Source of the DNA: Tretioscincus oriximinensis
Taxonomy: Eukaryota > Chordata > Lepidosauria > Squamata > Gymnophthalmidae
Direction: 5' to 3'
Length of the DNA: 64,000 bases
Assembly: GCA_022410635.1 (NCBI GenBank)
Contig: JAJVDF010000167.1
Location: 1,290,806 to 1,354,805, forward strand
Shown here: positions 12,452 to 51,799 of the stretch, in pieces
How positions within the stretch are numbered: position 1 is the first letter of the stretch
Layout: the number at the start of each line of letters is the position of its first letter
The notes under the pieces: generated by a model
Database searches by the model: none
What the model saw: the letters and a program-made list of their open reading frames with translations, nothing else
Told to the model about the DNA's origin: nothing
Translations under genes and position numbers: made by a program

Positions 12452-12792
12452 GCAGCAGCACCCATTCCTTTCCGTATTACTTGAGCACTCTAGCACAGAC
12501 TGTGTGTGCGTTGCACGTAGATGGGTAGGAGGATTTGAACCTCTGCCTGTCTGGGACAAGAGACACTCTATGTCTTCTCTATGACCGGAAGAATTCCTCC
12601 AGAATCCCACCCCCGGCATAGACGTCAGAAAGGACGTGCTACCAGAGCGTCCGTTTCGGGTGCTTGCGGCGGATCTGCTGCTGTTTTCCATCCACGCTTC
12701 GGTTTCGACCCCCGCTGGGCAGGAGGGAAGTTCGGGGTCTGGGGGGAAATTCAGCGTCCAGATCCGGGCGGGTTGGACTTGGACAGCCAGGC

Positions 12793-38939
<26,147 letters not shown>

Positions 38940-39450
38940 CGTAACAAAACATTTTTGAAAATAGAAAATTCACATGTCTCAATGGGACAGAAGGAGAGCA
39001 GAGGAATCACAAGGCAAAGAGAGAAATCTGTCAGTTTTTGTCTTGCAATGCATCTGCTGTGTTCTCAAGCACATAGTTGGTAATGTTGGAAATTCTAAGC
39101 AAATCAGTTCTTTCATTGTTACCTTACATTATAGGTAATGACGGAATTGTTTTTGAGCAACTTTGAAACATGTCCAAGTACTTTATTGCTCTCAAGGACT
39201 CAGTGCTGCCCTGAAAACACTGTGCTATTCAGTCATCGATTGGCTGATTATGACTGTATCAAGGTACTAGGGTAGTAACTGTCATTTGCATAGACAATGT
39301 TCTGAGCCATGTGAGGAACTGGAAAAGTTATAATGTTGGAAACTCATGGATGGCTTTTCTACTGAAAAGCAAGCTAATCCAACAGAATAAAAAGAAATAC
39401 TGTATATTACAGTAAAAGAAGTTGTCTGAATAGAGCTTATTGTAAATAAA
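38940..39450 (+). other. TMEM161B: probable TMEM161B 3' UTR with candidate poly(A) signals
   Basis: Non-coding DNA after the stop. AATAAA signals are at 39386-39391 and 39445-39450. Longer isoforms could use later signals; the true end cannot be set from sequence. Confidence 0.5.
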
Positions 39451-41590
39451 CGCATGGATTTGTTCTGAAGGACCTTCTCACATTATTGTAAGAATACTGT
39501 GTTGCAATATTGAATCACTAGATTATTTAATATATGAATGTTAGGAGTGTATGACTACCAAAATTTAAAAACATTTTAGTTCTTGAACACCCACATACTT
39601 GAAACCCATCCTTTCAGTGCTTAAAACAGCAAATAGTAAGTTATAAAAATATATTGCTAGCTTACTACTTATTTCTCACTCCTATACATTCATGTGTTAA
39701 AACTATGCAATGTGGTACGATGCTGAGGGTTCCTTGGCTTGTCAGGCACTATACCCCATGATGTAATGTGTCAGGGTGTCCTAAAGGATTTTGATATTGT
39801 AAGAGTAAATATTATAATCATATTGGTTCATTCTTTTAAAAAAATAATAATAAAAGGCCATGTGACTCCTTAAATGCTGAATTTTGGTGCTGATATGTAT
39901 TTGCAAACTGATTGGGGGTTTGATTCTAATATTAAAAGAATTTGACTGACCATTGCAACATAATTTATAATAGCTTGTTAATGTAGAGTGAAGTCTTCTA
40001 AACAACATGTGCATATAATTAATCTTAATATACTATTTGAAAATATTTAAATTTCTGTATAAATATATATTACAGGACAGGAAAGTTGTGAGTATAGAAT
40101 TATTGAATTAATCTGACCTATCCTGTTTAAAGGTGTCTTTAGTATTCCAAATTTCCAAGTACTTATGTAGCTGACATTTGACTTCAAACTAGAACGTCTG
40201 TACCTACTTCCATTTCTACTTTTGCCATTCTTACTTGTTTAGGCGAGTTGCTTATCATTATACTCTTAGGTTTCACCATTGTTCTTACTCTAGTATTAAA
40301 TCTAGCTATTCAGTCACTTCATATATTTTTCTCCTAGGGGGACTCTGAAAAGTGAGTGTAACAAAAAATGCAGATTAAAATTATAGCAACAGTAAATCTG
40401 TAGGTATTGTGAAGTTGTAACCAAACATTGAAATACCAAGATCCAAATTCACACATAGCAGTGAAAACCCGAGTGGGTGAACTTGGGTCAGCATATCCCT
40501 ATTTTTTGCCTATTCTGTCTCTTAAGAACGTTTTGAAGAGAAAATGGGGAGAGCAGGAGATTCACCTTTGCTGCTCTGAGATCTTTGGAAGATAAAAAGA
40601 AAAGTAAGTGCAATGAATTAAACAAGCTAGTCCTGGTTATTTGTTAAAATTGTTCGAGTTTCAAATAGACTCCAGCCTCCTTTTATCCTTCAACCAGTAC
40701 CTGGTTCCAGATGCGTTTCTTGGTAGAAGCTGTGCCAAGTACAGCACTGGATTATTCTTTCCTACTTCCACACCTCAATCATTATTTTTGGCAATTGTGA
40801 GTGAAAGAGACAACAGTATGAATGGGAGGGAGTAGGCAGGGAAGAGAGCAGGGAAATTCTGTGGTGGTGGATGCGTAGACTCTTTTAGTAATATCTTTGG
40901 AGGCTTCTATCAAGTCTGACATGGCTCCCCTTCCCACTATTTATTATCTGGTTTCAAATGTGTTGCTTGGTACAAAAGTGTATCACAAACTACCAATAGC
41001 ATACTCCTATTCCCATGTCCCTTTATTTCATGTGCCAGTTCCAGAACATTACTTTTGGGGAATTTATAGCAAACCAGAGTAACAATGGCTGCTTATTTTT
41101 GGATACAAACTGATATGGTCACATTATGTTGAGGCACAGGCAGCTTTAAGCAACGACTTTGGATGTTCCACCCACATGTAGTGGACACCTGAGACAGTTT
41201 ATTAAGTGAATGTTGACTATTCTATGCAGATTGCAACAATGTCATATGAATTTACCCAATTATTCACGTATTCATGCTGTTAATATACAAGTATAACATA
41301 CAAAATTGATCCATGGGGAAGAAGAAACAAAAGTAACAATACAGGATATAAGGATAGATAGTTCTTTAGGTTTCGGTGGTATTACGCTAATCCTTTTAAA
41401 TCAGGTTAAAAAAAAGGAGATGTCATATATCTGTATATTTGGTGATTTGATTCAAATTTTTCATCAAAAATGTTATAATTGCTTCAAGAATTAAACATAG
41501 GGGTTTTGATAGACAGCATTGCAGAATTTAACATAGGAGCTAGTCCCAAGACTATGGAATAGTTTCATGTATTCAGATGACCGGTAAAGA
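39451..41590. other. no recognisable gene
   Basis: AT-rich DNA downstream of TMEM161B. Short frames have no motifs. Later poly(A) sites of TMEM161B could lie here. Confidence 0.4.
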
Positions 41591-41595
41591 TTATT

Positions 41596-41630
41596 ATTAG
41601 TTTATCACCCCCATGGGATGATAAACTAAT
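41596..41630. repeat. perfect 12-bp-arm hairpin
   Basis: ATTAGTTTATCA at 41596-41607 is exactly reversed and complemented at 41619-41630 around an 11-nt loop. No flanking T-run marks it as a terminator, and its function is unknown. Confidence 0.7.
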
Positions 41631-42885
41631 GCCTTCCATAGAAAAAGCCACATCCTCAGCCCTACCCCCAAAAGTCAGTGTTTAGCTAAAGTTGGCCACA
41701 CTGCTCTCTATGTCCTGGAAAGTAGGAAACAGTAAAGGTACCTTATGAGAAGGCAAATAGATCAAAAGTACCAAGGTGCTGTAAAAAGAATATTTTAATA
41801 AAACAACATATTTTTACTTACATGATCTCTGAAGGGCTGTATAAAATGCAGATTAATAAGAAAATATAAAGCAATATTATCTGTATCTGTGAAATGATAC
41901 AATATATTCATATAGGAATAAGAGGAATCAGCTGGGATCATCTATGCCAATATTTGGAAAATACTTGCTATATATAGTGCAATGTGATGTCCTTAGGATA
42001 TAGGAGAAAATTTAGTTCTTCATAACAGCAAGTTTGACATAAAAGTTGGATTGAAGAATCAAAATTCCATTTCATTGCCCCTAGGAAGGTCACAAATGGC
42101 ATAGTTTCCCAGTATTTTTATAGAACTGAATTCAAAGAAGGAGCCACACTAGTCTGGATACAGAATTTCTAGCAAGAATATCTCGTAGTACAAAAAATAA
42201 AAAGTGGACAGCTTTTAAGTCAAGTCTTTGTCTTAATGCTGCCTACCTTTTCCTTGTTAGAAAAGGCCTCTTTGCTAGAAATTACATCTAATACTAAATT
42301 TTCATTTCTTTTGTCTTTGTGTTATATCTCCTTTCTTCTACTTCATCTTTAGCTTTTCTAATTTGGTCTGGAATAGTGCGGGGCTTTAGTCCTTTCAACT
42401 CTTCAAGAAGAATCATGCCTTGTACTTAAGACTTTAACTGTTATCAGTCCTCATAAGAATTTAAAATAATGTAGTTAGATTGTTACTGGGACTGAAAGTA
42501 CTTTGAACAAATAGTACTGAAATTAGTACATCTAGAACAGATTTGAAGTACTCATCCAAGTAGTAAATTTGCCCGTAAGTAAATAATAAGACAAATGTGA
42601 ATCATTTAAGTGAAAGCACAAAATGTGCACTTTTTAAAAATCATTGGATGTTCTAAGAGTCAGAACAAAAAAGAAAGGGTGGATTTGTATTACCAAAAAT
42701 GTGATTAATGGGATGAATAGAAAAGAAGAGGTTCAGGTCTAGACCAAACTGTTAAGGGAATGTAATATTGAATGGGTACTAAAAGTTAATAAAAGTGTGG
42801 AAGTAGGCTTGGCCGCCCGGATGGATAAACTTGTGAAAAAGTGAGGAAGTGTAAACCTAATGATTTATTTTGTTGACTTTTGATG
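41631..42885. other. no recognisable gene
   Basis: AT-rich intergenic DNA; nothing I can name. Confidence 0.4.
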
Positions 42886-42889
42886 ATGT

Positions 42890-44070
42890 CAATAATACTG
42901 ATATCCTGGATTACTTCTGAGCTGAGAGCTGAAGACATTCATAGGAGAAGCATCTCAAAAGAGCAGCGCTGAAAGTGGATGTCGGGGAGCTGTGACTCAG
43001 TATCCTATAAAATGGGCTATGGCATTCTACAGAGAGTTATTCTGAAGTTGCTAGCCGTTGTCATAAGGAATTCTGCAGCATTTTATTCAGCTTTATTTCA
43101 CTATACCATCAGAATGAGGAGAGATTGTGAATATCCTGGATTAAGGCCTGAATGATGGGTAAAATGAGGACCAATAAATTGAGACTGAATCCTGACAAGA
43201 TGGTAACTGGATGGGTAGAATGTTCTGGTATGTATGGATATCGGGGAACTTAATTTTTTGTGAGATTGTTTTTTCTTTGAACATAGATAGTTTTGGGGGA
43301 TGCTTCTGGAATCATTACTCTCAGAGGAGATGATAGGATGAGACCATCTTTACTTAGGACTGCAGCTTGAACCTATTGTATCTACCATGCCCTTCCTCAG
43401 GAATGTATAAGAACATGTGACTGCTTTAGACTGAGCTTAAGCGAAGATTGTGTTTGGTGTTACTGTATGTTTTTGTTCTGTACTATTGCTATTAAATTCT
43501 GCACTGTATTATGTATAAAATGCTTTTCTGCAATATTTGGAAAGATAATATATAAACAGATTAATTGGTTATTAAAGGCCTAGGTGAACTCTGGCTAGAA
43601 AAGCCTATTATTACTGGCTTCAGCTAGTGAAGCAACTCTGCTTGGACACAAGGAACCTGACTACAGTTGTTTATGCACTGATGTTCTCACATTTGTATTA
43701 TTTTAATATACTTTATAAAAGATTGTCCTAACAGCCGTTCTAAAAGTTACAGGGGATGCAAAATACAGTAGCCAAATTGTTGAGCTGGGTTCCTGCTTGG
43801 AAATACATCAAATCTATACTTAAGAGGTTGCTAGATTGAAGTTCCATGCTTGGATCATTTTGGACCAAGTTATTGAATTGTTACTTGCCCTGTTGATGAC
43901 TGAGAAGATTACTAAAATCATCTTTGGGTGTTATCCTATGGGTATAATGACTTACTAAATGTCTTGCATCTCTAGTGGTTCCTATTCTCTAGAATTCTCT
44001 TCTAGTATTCAGGAAATGCTTTCTCTTTTCATAATTTATTATTAAAGACATTCTTCATTTAGTCCTTCCA
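42890..44070 (+). mobile_element. L2-clade LINE remnant
   Basis: At about 43155-43210 the + strand encodes MRTNKLRLNPDKM, matching the L2-type reverse-transcriptase 'LRLNPDK' motif. Further on, 43755-43800 encodes an 'NTVAKLLSWVPAW'-like C-terminal piece. The rest is decayed with stops. This is older than the CR1 copies. Confidence 0.55.
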
Positions 44071-47000
44071 CAATTTTAAAAGATTTATAGATTTATGTTG
44101 GTTTATAAGTTTTTAATTCCTTGTTCTTTTCTTGTAAAAATACATTTGTAAATAACTTTGAAGATTTTTTTTTAGAAAAATACAAACCAGTCTTTATATA
44201 TTGAAAGTAAATGAAACACAATAAATATGTCTTCTGTTCTCCTGGTCTTGCTACTAGTAGGCAAGCACTTTTTTTCTGATTCATGATTAAAGACTGTTTT
44301 ATGAATTGGCCAGTCAGACGAACATATTGTCAGAAATAGTGTTAGTTTTGTGGCCAAAATTGCTTCACTTTTCATTTTCTGTGAAATAAATTTATTTAAA
44401 TAAATCAATGTAATTTTATGCAGTGGTGGTAATCCCTTGAACACCTGAGATTCTTTTGACAAACAGCTATGATGCATACTTGAAACAAACAAATGGGAGC
44501 GCTATGGAATTGTACTTTTTACATTATTGTTTCAACACTTAATAAATCCAAAATCTAGCATATGTTTTGGGTACAATCATGAAGGTTTTTCATGCAGTTC
44601 CATTATCTCAAGCATAACTATTATATGACAATCCATAGAACACAAAATACATCTCTTCGTACATGTCTGAGCACACTACTAAGATATTCATGTTAACATA
44701 TGTACCTGTTTGAATTATTATTAGGTGCATGTTAAATATTTAGATATTCCAGAATAAAGCATGAATATTATAAAATTTTCTTTTGTTGTTGTTCTGGAAT
44801 AATGAAATATAGCAGAATAAGTATGCAATTTATGAATGCAGTCAAAATAGGAGATTCAATCCCTGTTGAAACATAATCCAGGATTTCCTTTGATCTTGAT
44901 TTGCGTATCGTAAATGCTATTTCTAATACCAGTATGTGAACTGGAGAACTTTACATAAAAATTATGGAAAGAAAATATGGAGAGAATACTAAATTGCTGT
45001 GTGTGACAAAAATGTGCTTTGTCATAAGAGATTATTGCATGCAAATGGAATATGATTTCTTCCAAGATAAATCTAAATTGGAGAGTTCTTACAATTGCTT
45101 AGATGTACATATTTGGGAGCAGACTAAACATGCAAATTATATATTTATGTTTAAATATTTGTTGATCAATGGTAGTTTGTTTCTTCCTTTGTTTGGAGAA
45201 ATTTGGCTGTTTTAAAATTAATATCATGTAAACCATAATGCAAACCTTTTTGAGAGGCTTATGGTGCACAACTAAAATATTGAGAGGTAGGAAAAACACA
45301 ATATCTTACTTGAGAAATGCTTACATTGCATAATTTCTAGTTGGCTTTGAAAAAATGCAAAGTACAGAAATCTGATGGATGCTCTACCACCTCATATTGC
45401 TCTGTTACAGCCTACTGAAAACTCAGTTCAACCATTAATTTTTCTACAAACCTTTCAAGGATTTAGCACTAACATTGCTGGTTTTCATAGAAAAGCTGTT
45501 GAAGAAAGTCCTGCAATTTGTCTTTCTTTTGTTCTTCCAATAGTCAGGCTAACCCAAACGTTTTCTAGTGCAAGAAACACTAAACATAAAATTCAGCCTC
45601 AGTTTAAAAGTACTTGATATGGGCATATCTGTGCTTCTAATGCAGTGGACTCCATTTCATGATCTTTAGTCTTAATTGTTTTTTGAGCTGAACTGAAAAA
45701 AGGGAAAACACTTATGGTGTGTCATCACTTTGGAAATGGATAACAAACTGATTCTTGTAAAAATTGGTAGAGTGGGGTACAAAATTGAGAAAATTGTAAT
45801 GATTGCTTGAAAGAAGGGGGAAAGGTTAAAAAAATCCACTGTAGCAGTTGATCATTTTCTATATGTCAGGACTGTAGTTGGTTTTAGCCAGGAATGGATA
45901 TTTTGCTATGTTGGTATGTCTGTGTGTACCCCCAAAAGGAAAGCTTTAGATCCAGAATCATTGTAACCAAAAATATCTCTGGGCTTTTCCTTTTCATTGG
46001 CCACCGCAGAGAAAGGAAGAGAAGTCTGTGTACAATTCTTCCTCCTTGCATCATCAACATCAGGGTTAAATGACTTGGCTTTGATTTTAACTTAATCCTG
46101 CAAAAATGCAGACAAAACTGAAATTCGTTTGAACATGCTGAAATTGTGTTTCTATCCTTTATTCCCGCAAGGCTGCCTAGATGAATCCCAATTGCTCTTT
46201 GATTTAATCATGTTCCAAAAGACAACTCGAGCAGGGAGCAGCCCATTGCGTTTGATGGTTTGCTTTTAAGCAAAGCTACTTTGATGCCATAAAACATATC
46301 TAAAAACAATTTGCTGTGGGCATTTGGGAAAATGCTAATTTCAAATGTCACAATAATTTTTAAAAAAACAGATTTACCGGGTTATCAGTAAACAACACAC
46401 ACTGATTTTTACATGTTAAATATATTAATGTGCTTAGTCTAGTAGTTGTGAAAAATTCATTTTGTTTAAAGCACTTCAGAGTACTAAATAAATATAAAGT
46501 GCTAGTTGGTTTATGTAGCAAAAAGGATGTGAAAGTGAAGTGCACACCTGAGCTGAGCTGATTAAAGAGGATTAAAATGTTGTGTTCCTACCTAGCCACA
46601 AATGTAATTATGAAGTTCTGTTATACATACAGTCAGATTATGTTTTGAGAAAACCATGAATTTCAAATAATAAATCATTGTACTTCTATGGAAATAAGGG
46701 TTGGGGGAGTCACATAAGAAAATTCCATGGGGAAAAGCAAATAGAAAAACAATGTAACCACCTATCACCTCCCAAGGTGTAGAAGTTATTTCCAAACAGA
46801 TGTAACTGACTTCTAAGTGTGTCCAGTTCTCTCCATGTGGATAATTTTCCTTAATTTCTTGTAGGTCATTTGAGGAGAATAACTTGGAATCTTTTTCCCA
46901 TTAAACAGTCTTTCAGGAAGATGTGTCCAGTTTGTGGCCTGTTTGCCACATGAAGCCNTGGACAGCTAGTAATTCAGTCCCAAAAGATTGCAATCTTTCT

Positions 47001-47150
47001 ACATTCTCTAGAAATTTTGTTACCTATATACCTATATGTTTTAAACTTGCATTTGGTGCAGGCCAGACAAGCCAAAAAACCTGGACACATCTACAAGAGT
47101 AGAATCAAAAATCTTTACATGAACTTGGGAACGTAAGTGGAGCCCTGTTG
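44071..47150. other. no gene; possible conserved noncoding DNA
   Basis: No repeats are recognisable for about 3 kb. The stretch 46085-46560 has balanced composition and lacks repeat features, and could be a conserved noncoding element, but conservation cannot be seen from one sequence. Confidence 0.3.
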
Positions 47151-47370
47151 TACAGAGCCACAGCCCATCTAGACCATATCCTATGACCAATCAATTATAT
47201 CTGGACATTCTCAGAAAGAGCAATAAAACCATTCCTTCTCAAGCCTCTACAAATGGCATTTAGAGGAATTCTGTCTAATTCTAATCTAGAGACAGTATGT
47301 AGACATCTATTCTAATAGCGCTTGACATGCCTGGCATCCATAAATTTGGCTAATCCCATCTTTAACTGAA
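47150..47370 (-). repeat. old CR1 3' fragment
   Basis: 'cacagcccatctagacca', 'ctctacaaatggcattta' and 'gcatccataaatttggct' follow the CR1 3' region order but are strongly diverged. Confidence 0.6.
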
Positions 47371-47587
47371 GAATTTTTTTTCACAACTACGAATCGCCTA
47401 CAAAATTCTCATACAAGCCCATTCCGCCCCACCCTGCCCATGACCCACAACCATTATTTTGCTTTGGCGAAGATTCCAACCACACCACACCCAGATGCTG
47501 ACCCAGCCCCCACTTGTTTGTTTAATGCCCATCAGGAAATGGGATTTGGCTAGGAGAAATCTTTGTTTGTGAAAATTCACTTGTATA

Positions 47588-47850
47588 ATAAGAACATAAG
47601 AAGAACCATACTGGATCAGGCCACAGCCCATCTAGTCCAGCATTCTGTCTCACACAGAGGCCCACCAGATGCACCTGCGCAGTCCGAACAGAGGAAAGCA
47701 AAATATGCACCTGTTTATGACTCCCTGCAAATGGTATTTCAGGAGTCCTGCCTGGAGGCAACATCCAGACATCCATTCTAGTACTCATTTATACCCTTGA
47801 TGTCCATAAACCTGTCTATTCCTGTCTTGAAACTATCCAACCTCTTAAGG
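47588..47850 (-). mobile_element. CR1 3' fragment
   Basis: It runs from 'aagaacataagaagaaccat' to 'tgtcttgaaactatccaacc', the same as the 3' end at 13258. A small deletion removes 'ttgctccatccc' in the middle. Confidence 0.85.
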
Positions 47851-47979
47851 AAGTTTGAGCACCTGTACAAGATTCTTATGCATTTCTCCATAAAAACACC
47901 TCTTCTGGCAGTAAATTCCATGGGGAGTTGCCTCCATATTTGGAGATACTGACAAGAGACCTCTAAAGGCAATTTGCAG

Positions 47980-48113
47980 AGAGTTGAGAGTGGGTGGAGG
48001 TTTTGCCTTCTCCTGCTTGCGAATGCTCATATGTTATTAGTGGGCCTGGTGGGACAGAATGCAGAACTAAATGGATGGCGGCTTGATTCAGGAGGCTTCG
48101 TCTTATGTTCTTA
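47980..48113 (+). repeat. CR1 3' end fragment, opposite strand
   Basis: 'aggttttgccttctcctgct' through 'ttcaggaggcttcgtcttat' and 'gttctta' is a CR1 3' terminus pointing right. Confidence 0.65.
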
Positions 48114-50020
48114 AGTTGTTACTATGTCCAATGTGCTCACAAACTTGTAATCTATTCCTCTAGCATAGTATCCTGGAAGGAAATGTTGAATATTTATTAA
48201 ATATGATTTTTAATGCATGTTTTATTTCTTTCTTCTCAACAATCTTTTGAAAACTATTTTTAAAATGCAGCTATAAGTCATTGGTGGGTGGTGTTGATTT
48301 TAGCCAATGTGACAAAGGTTGAACAAGATACCTAAAAGGAAGTATTAGGTAATGTGCTATTAAGGCTGCAATTTCTTTCAGTTCCTGAGAATGTTGTCTC
48401 TACTCAACATAGAGGTTTATGCATTTGTTAGCCAGCTCTGATTTATGAAACATATGAAGGAGAAAAGGAGAACAGACTCAAATATTGAGCTATAGGGTGT
48501 ATTGTGGCATTGAACAATTTGTATCCAAGGGGCTGCTGCATCTGGCATAGCACGCACCACACCATGTTTTAAAGGGCACTGGAAAAAAAAACATGTGGTT
48601 TTATGTACTATTTCTACATAGTACATAATGGTGGAGGTTGGTAAACCAAAGGACGAATCCCTTCCCTTGTAGGCTTTGAACTCTTTTGCTCCTGAACAAC
48701 TGGAGAACCTAAGTGTATAATTAATTGGATTTTGGGTGTTTGAGCAGCTTATTGAAGGGACCATGCACAACTGACTATTCCTGAGGCTTCTGACACTTTG
48801 ACTTCACCATCCCAACATTGAGATATTGATAAAGTTCTCTAGAATTATTACAGAATTGAGCCTCTTGCTGCCCTAACTGAATTTTTTGTAACATGGTTAT
48901 TTGTGTGAATGTTTGTATGTGTGCAGTGATAACTTTTTAAACAGTGAAGTCCATTTCTGAACAAGAGAAGACTCCAAAGAAGGAACAGTTCCTGGTTGTC
49001 CTACTTTCCCTGCTTTCACTTCATTTCTTATACTTTGGAAAGCTCTGGTCCTATTTTAGAAAAAAGGAGTTGTAGTTTGACTGGGTCATGCCAATTTACC
49101 TTGAGAGCTTAATTAATGAGGTTTTGCAGAGAGGAGTTGATATGTGTGGATAGCAATTGAAGGAGACTTAAACTGAGAATCTCAGGGGAAAGAGTTCATT
49201 ACTTTGAGCCATTTCAGCCTGCAGTGTCTATCCCTCACCAGCTGTAAAACTAAGCTCTCTGAACCCGTCTCCTCCTCTAATCTGCCTTCCTTGTTCTAGC
49301 AACTGCTATTGAATGACTGGAAAATTATCTTTCTCTTCATGGCCTCCCTGGAAACTATTATTTTTTGTTATTTTGCAAAAGTTACAAAGAAAACCCTATC
49401 AGAGAAATGTTAGCATTTAACTATATTTGTTTACTTTGATTTCTTTTCTCCAAATTGCTACTACCACTGAGTTTATTTCTCCTCATTGTTGACATTGTTT
49501 CTGCTTCGCTTTATAATAATGCTATTTCCTGTGTTTTCTATTATTTAATAAAATAATACTTTGTATTCAAATTGGACTAGTTATTTCTCCTCTTTGGGAA
49601 ACAAAATGCCAACTGTGTGGTTTATCAAACCAAGGCTCATAAAATTCCAAAAAACAAGGAGTTTGCTAAAAATGCATTCAGAATTGTCATCACAATAGCA
49701 TAATCTAATATGTTCTATTGAAACAAGTTTGTCATCGAAAAAGAATTGCACCCATTGACTTTCCTTAGAATTTATCATATCCTTGTTATCTAAAATTACA
49801 AAGAATTGGTCACCTAGAGTGTCGTGTAGGTACTTAACGTATGTTTCTATGTGATGGTATTGTTGAATGTTACATTTTTGGCAAATAGAAATAGAAACGA
49901 ACAAAACAATATTGTACAAATTAATTTTAACTTGTGATGTGCATGAATCTAAAAATTGTGATTTGAATCAACTCAAACTGGGTCAAACACAGTGAACCTA
50001 ATTTAAAATAAATAAATAAA
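48114..50020. other. no recognisable gene
   Basis: Intergenic DNA. A small hairpin (TTATGTACTAT, 6-nt loop, ATAGTACATAA) is at 48601-48628. The 112-codon minus frame at 49581-49919 has no motif. Confidence 0.4.
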
Positions 50021-50023
50021 ATA

Positions 50024-50130
50024 AGTCCAGCAAAGGGGCCAGTAGCACTTTGAGACTAACTTGAGAAAAGTGGGTGGCATAAGCTTTCGTAGAAATGTCT
50101 ACTTCTTCAGATGCTGAGGGACTAAAGTCA
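50024..50130 (-). repeat. Penelope-like fragment with intact hammerhead-like core
   Basis: On the minus strand 50114 to 50077 reads GCAT, CTGAAGA, A, GTAGA-CATT-TCTAC, GAAA, GCTT, ATGC. Stem I (4 bp) and stem II (5 bp) are both perfect. The 3' side ends at 'ccagcaaaggggcc' as in other copies. Confidence 0.7.
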
Positions 50131-50395
50131 GGTCAGGTATTTATAGAAAATTGTGTATGGGAGATGACAAAGCATATGCAAATGTGAGACTATGGGAACC
50201 ATTTTCAGACCTGACAGAATCCATCTTAAAAGCATGTCAAGTAGTTTAGCTAGGCAGAACAAAAGCTTAGTGAAAAATTACTGGCACACAGAAGTTTAGT
50301 CACTCTTGACCCAGTAGCAAGAGGCTTGAAGTAGCAAGTTTCAAGAATTTCCAGGAGTAAAATAGTCAGTAAGTAAAGAATTCTCTCTTATCTAT

Positions 50396-50656
50396 TCAAG
50401 GTTTCTCATCCTCCCCTTTTATTATAGAATATTGGGCATCCCTTTTGCCTCTATTTACCTTTGAAGGTTGATCTAGGTAGTACATCGTGGTCCCAACTGC
50501 CAGTGCCATTAACACAAGAGTAACTATAAACCCAATAACATGCATCACACAATAATACTTTGTCTTCATCTTCACGTTCCAAATGTCTAAACTTCCTTGG
50601 CGACCTCTGGGGAATTCCACAACAAAGCTCCCGAGTATTGAACAAAAATCTCCCAT
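50396..50656 (-). CDS. hypothetical small single-pass membrane protein or remnant
   Basis: An 86-codon frame. The N-terminal half is soluble. Residues about 36-57 form a strong hydrophobic segment (CVMHVIGFIVTLVLMALAVG), preceded by a basic KMKTK and followed by a charged tail with a KRDA site and EDEKP end. Composition looks more protein-like than other chance frames here. It lies about 265 bp upstream, in the same direction, of the Penelope-like fragment. I recognise no family. It could be a small host gene exon, a pseudogene or part of a retroelement. Confidence 0.3.
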   Translation of the reverse strand: MGDFCSILGSFVVEFPRGRQGSLDIWNVKMKTKYYCVMHVIGFIVTLVLMALAVGTTMYYLDQPSKVNRGKRDAQYSIIKGEDEKP

Positions 50657-50659
50657 TGC

Positions 50660-51795
50660 TACTTTCTAGAACCTATCACATAGGATAAGAACTATGGTAA
50701 AACAGTGCTTCCAAGACCCAATCACTGAAGCTGTTCCAGTTGGATACCATGGGGAATGCTATCAAAGGCCACTGAGAGAGCAAGAAGGATTTCATTTTCC
50801 CTATCCTTCTCCTGTTAAAGGTCATCCATCAGGGCAACCAGGGCAGTTTCAGTTACATTCCCACATAACACCTGGGAACATAACATCATAGCCCTTGTGC
50901 TATCTATCAAAGAATTCCAGGAACAATAGCTGAGCCATAGTTTCCCCTAAAGCCTAATATCGCCTCTATAAATTAGCAAAGCTATTTATAGCATAGTCTG
51001 GATTTTCTTTCTATCACCGAACACATGTGATTGCAACAAGGCTGTTTCAGAGAGCAGGGCATGTCACTGCCTTGGAGAGCAAAACGTAGCTGGCAAAATG
51101 CGGCTTCTGCTCATAATAATGAAAAGAGGACAAAAAGTTTTGATTAGCTTTAATAATCAGGAGAGGGGAACTTTAATAGAAGCACTTTTAATTTAAGTGA
51201 CTAGTTGAGTGTGTCTTTTGATGCTAAAAATGGTTACAAAATTAGTGTGAAATACTTAGTCTCAACTCTGTTACAAAAAGGGGGAAAGTAAGCACATTTA
51301 AAAATTGATTAGTGCTGCATGAAGCTGTTCCCCAGAGATTTGAACTCTTGTGTGCATGCCCTTCCAGCTATCTTCTGCGTTGCTGTCTTTGCCCATTTAA
51401 TTTGCAGCTAGCTCACCTTGCTCATTTGTGCTGACCTAGTTTATCTGATTACTTGCACTAGCTATGCCAAAGAGGATTGTGGGAGGGGGGAGGCCATGTT
51501 CTTAGACCTCCTTTGGCCTCCAGCTCAGCTGTTTCACTTGGAACCTTCCCTGGTATTATGGTTCACCTTTGGGGCAGAAACTAATCTGCAGGGTGGACTG
51601 CACTGAATTTTATAACACAGGGAAACAGAAGGCTGTCCTGAATACACATTTCCCTGAAACGCAAGTAAGACACATTTCAAACCCTGTTCCTACAGAACAT
51701 TTGAATGCCCTTTAAATCAACAGTTATCACTTCTGATGTATCCAGACATGGCTTTCCTTTCCTCTACACTTGGATATTCCGGACTAAAGCACTGT
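50660..51795. other. no gene; possible conserved noncoding DNA
   Basis: No repeat is recognised. The part at about 50960-51260 contains homeodomain-like TAAT motifs and no low complexity, so it is a candidate regulatory element only by appearance. Confidence 0.25.
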
Positions 51796-51799
51796 CTTA

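Noticed and set aside
12500..12600. tRNA-like B-box (GGTTCAAATCC on the minus strand)
   Set aside because: The matching A-box and cloverleaf arms cannot be formed; at best a SINE or tRNA relic.
49581..49919. 112-codon minus frame
   Set aside because: No recognisable domain and typical AT-rich composition; no supporting signals.
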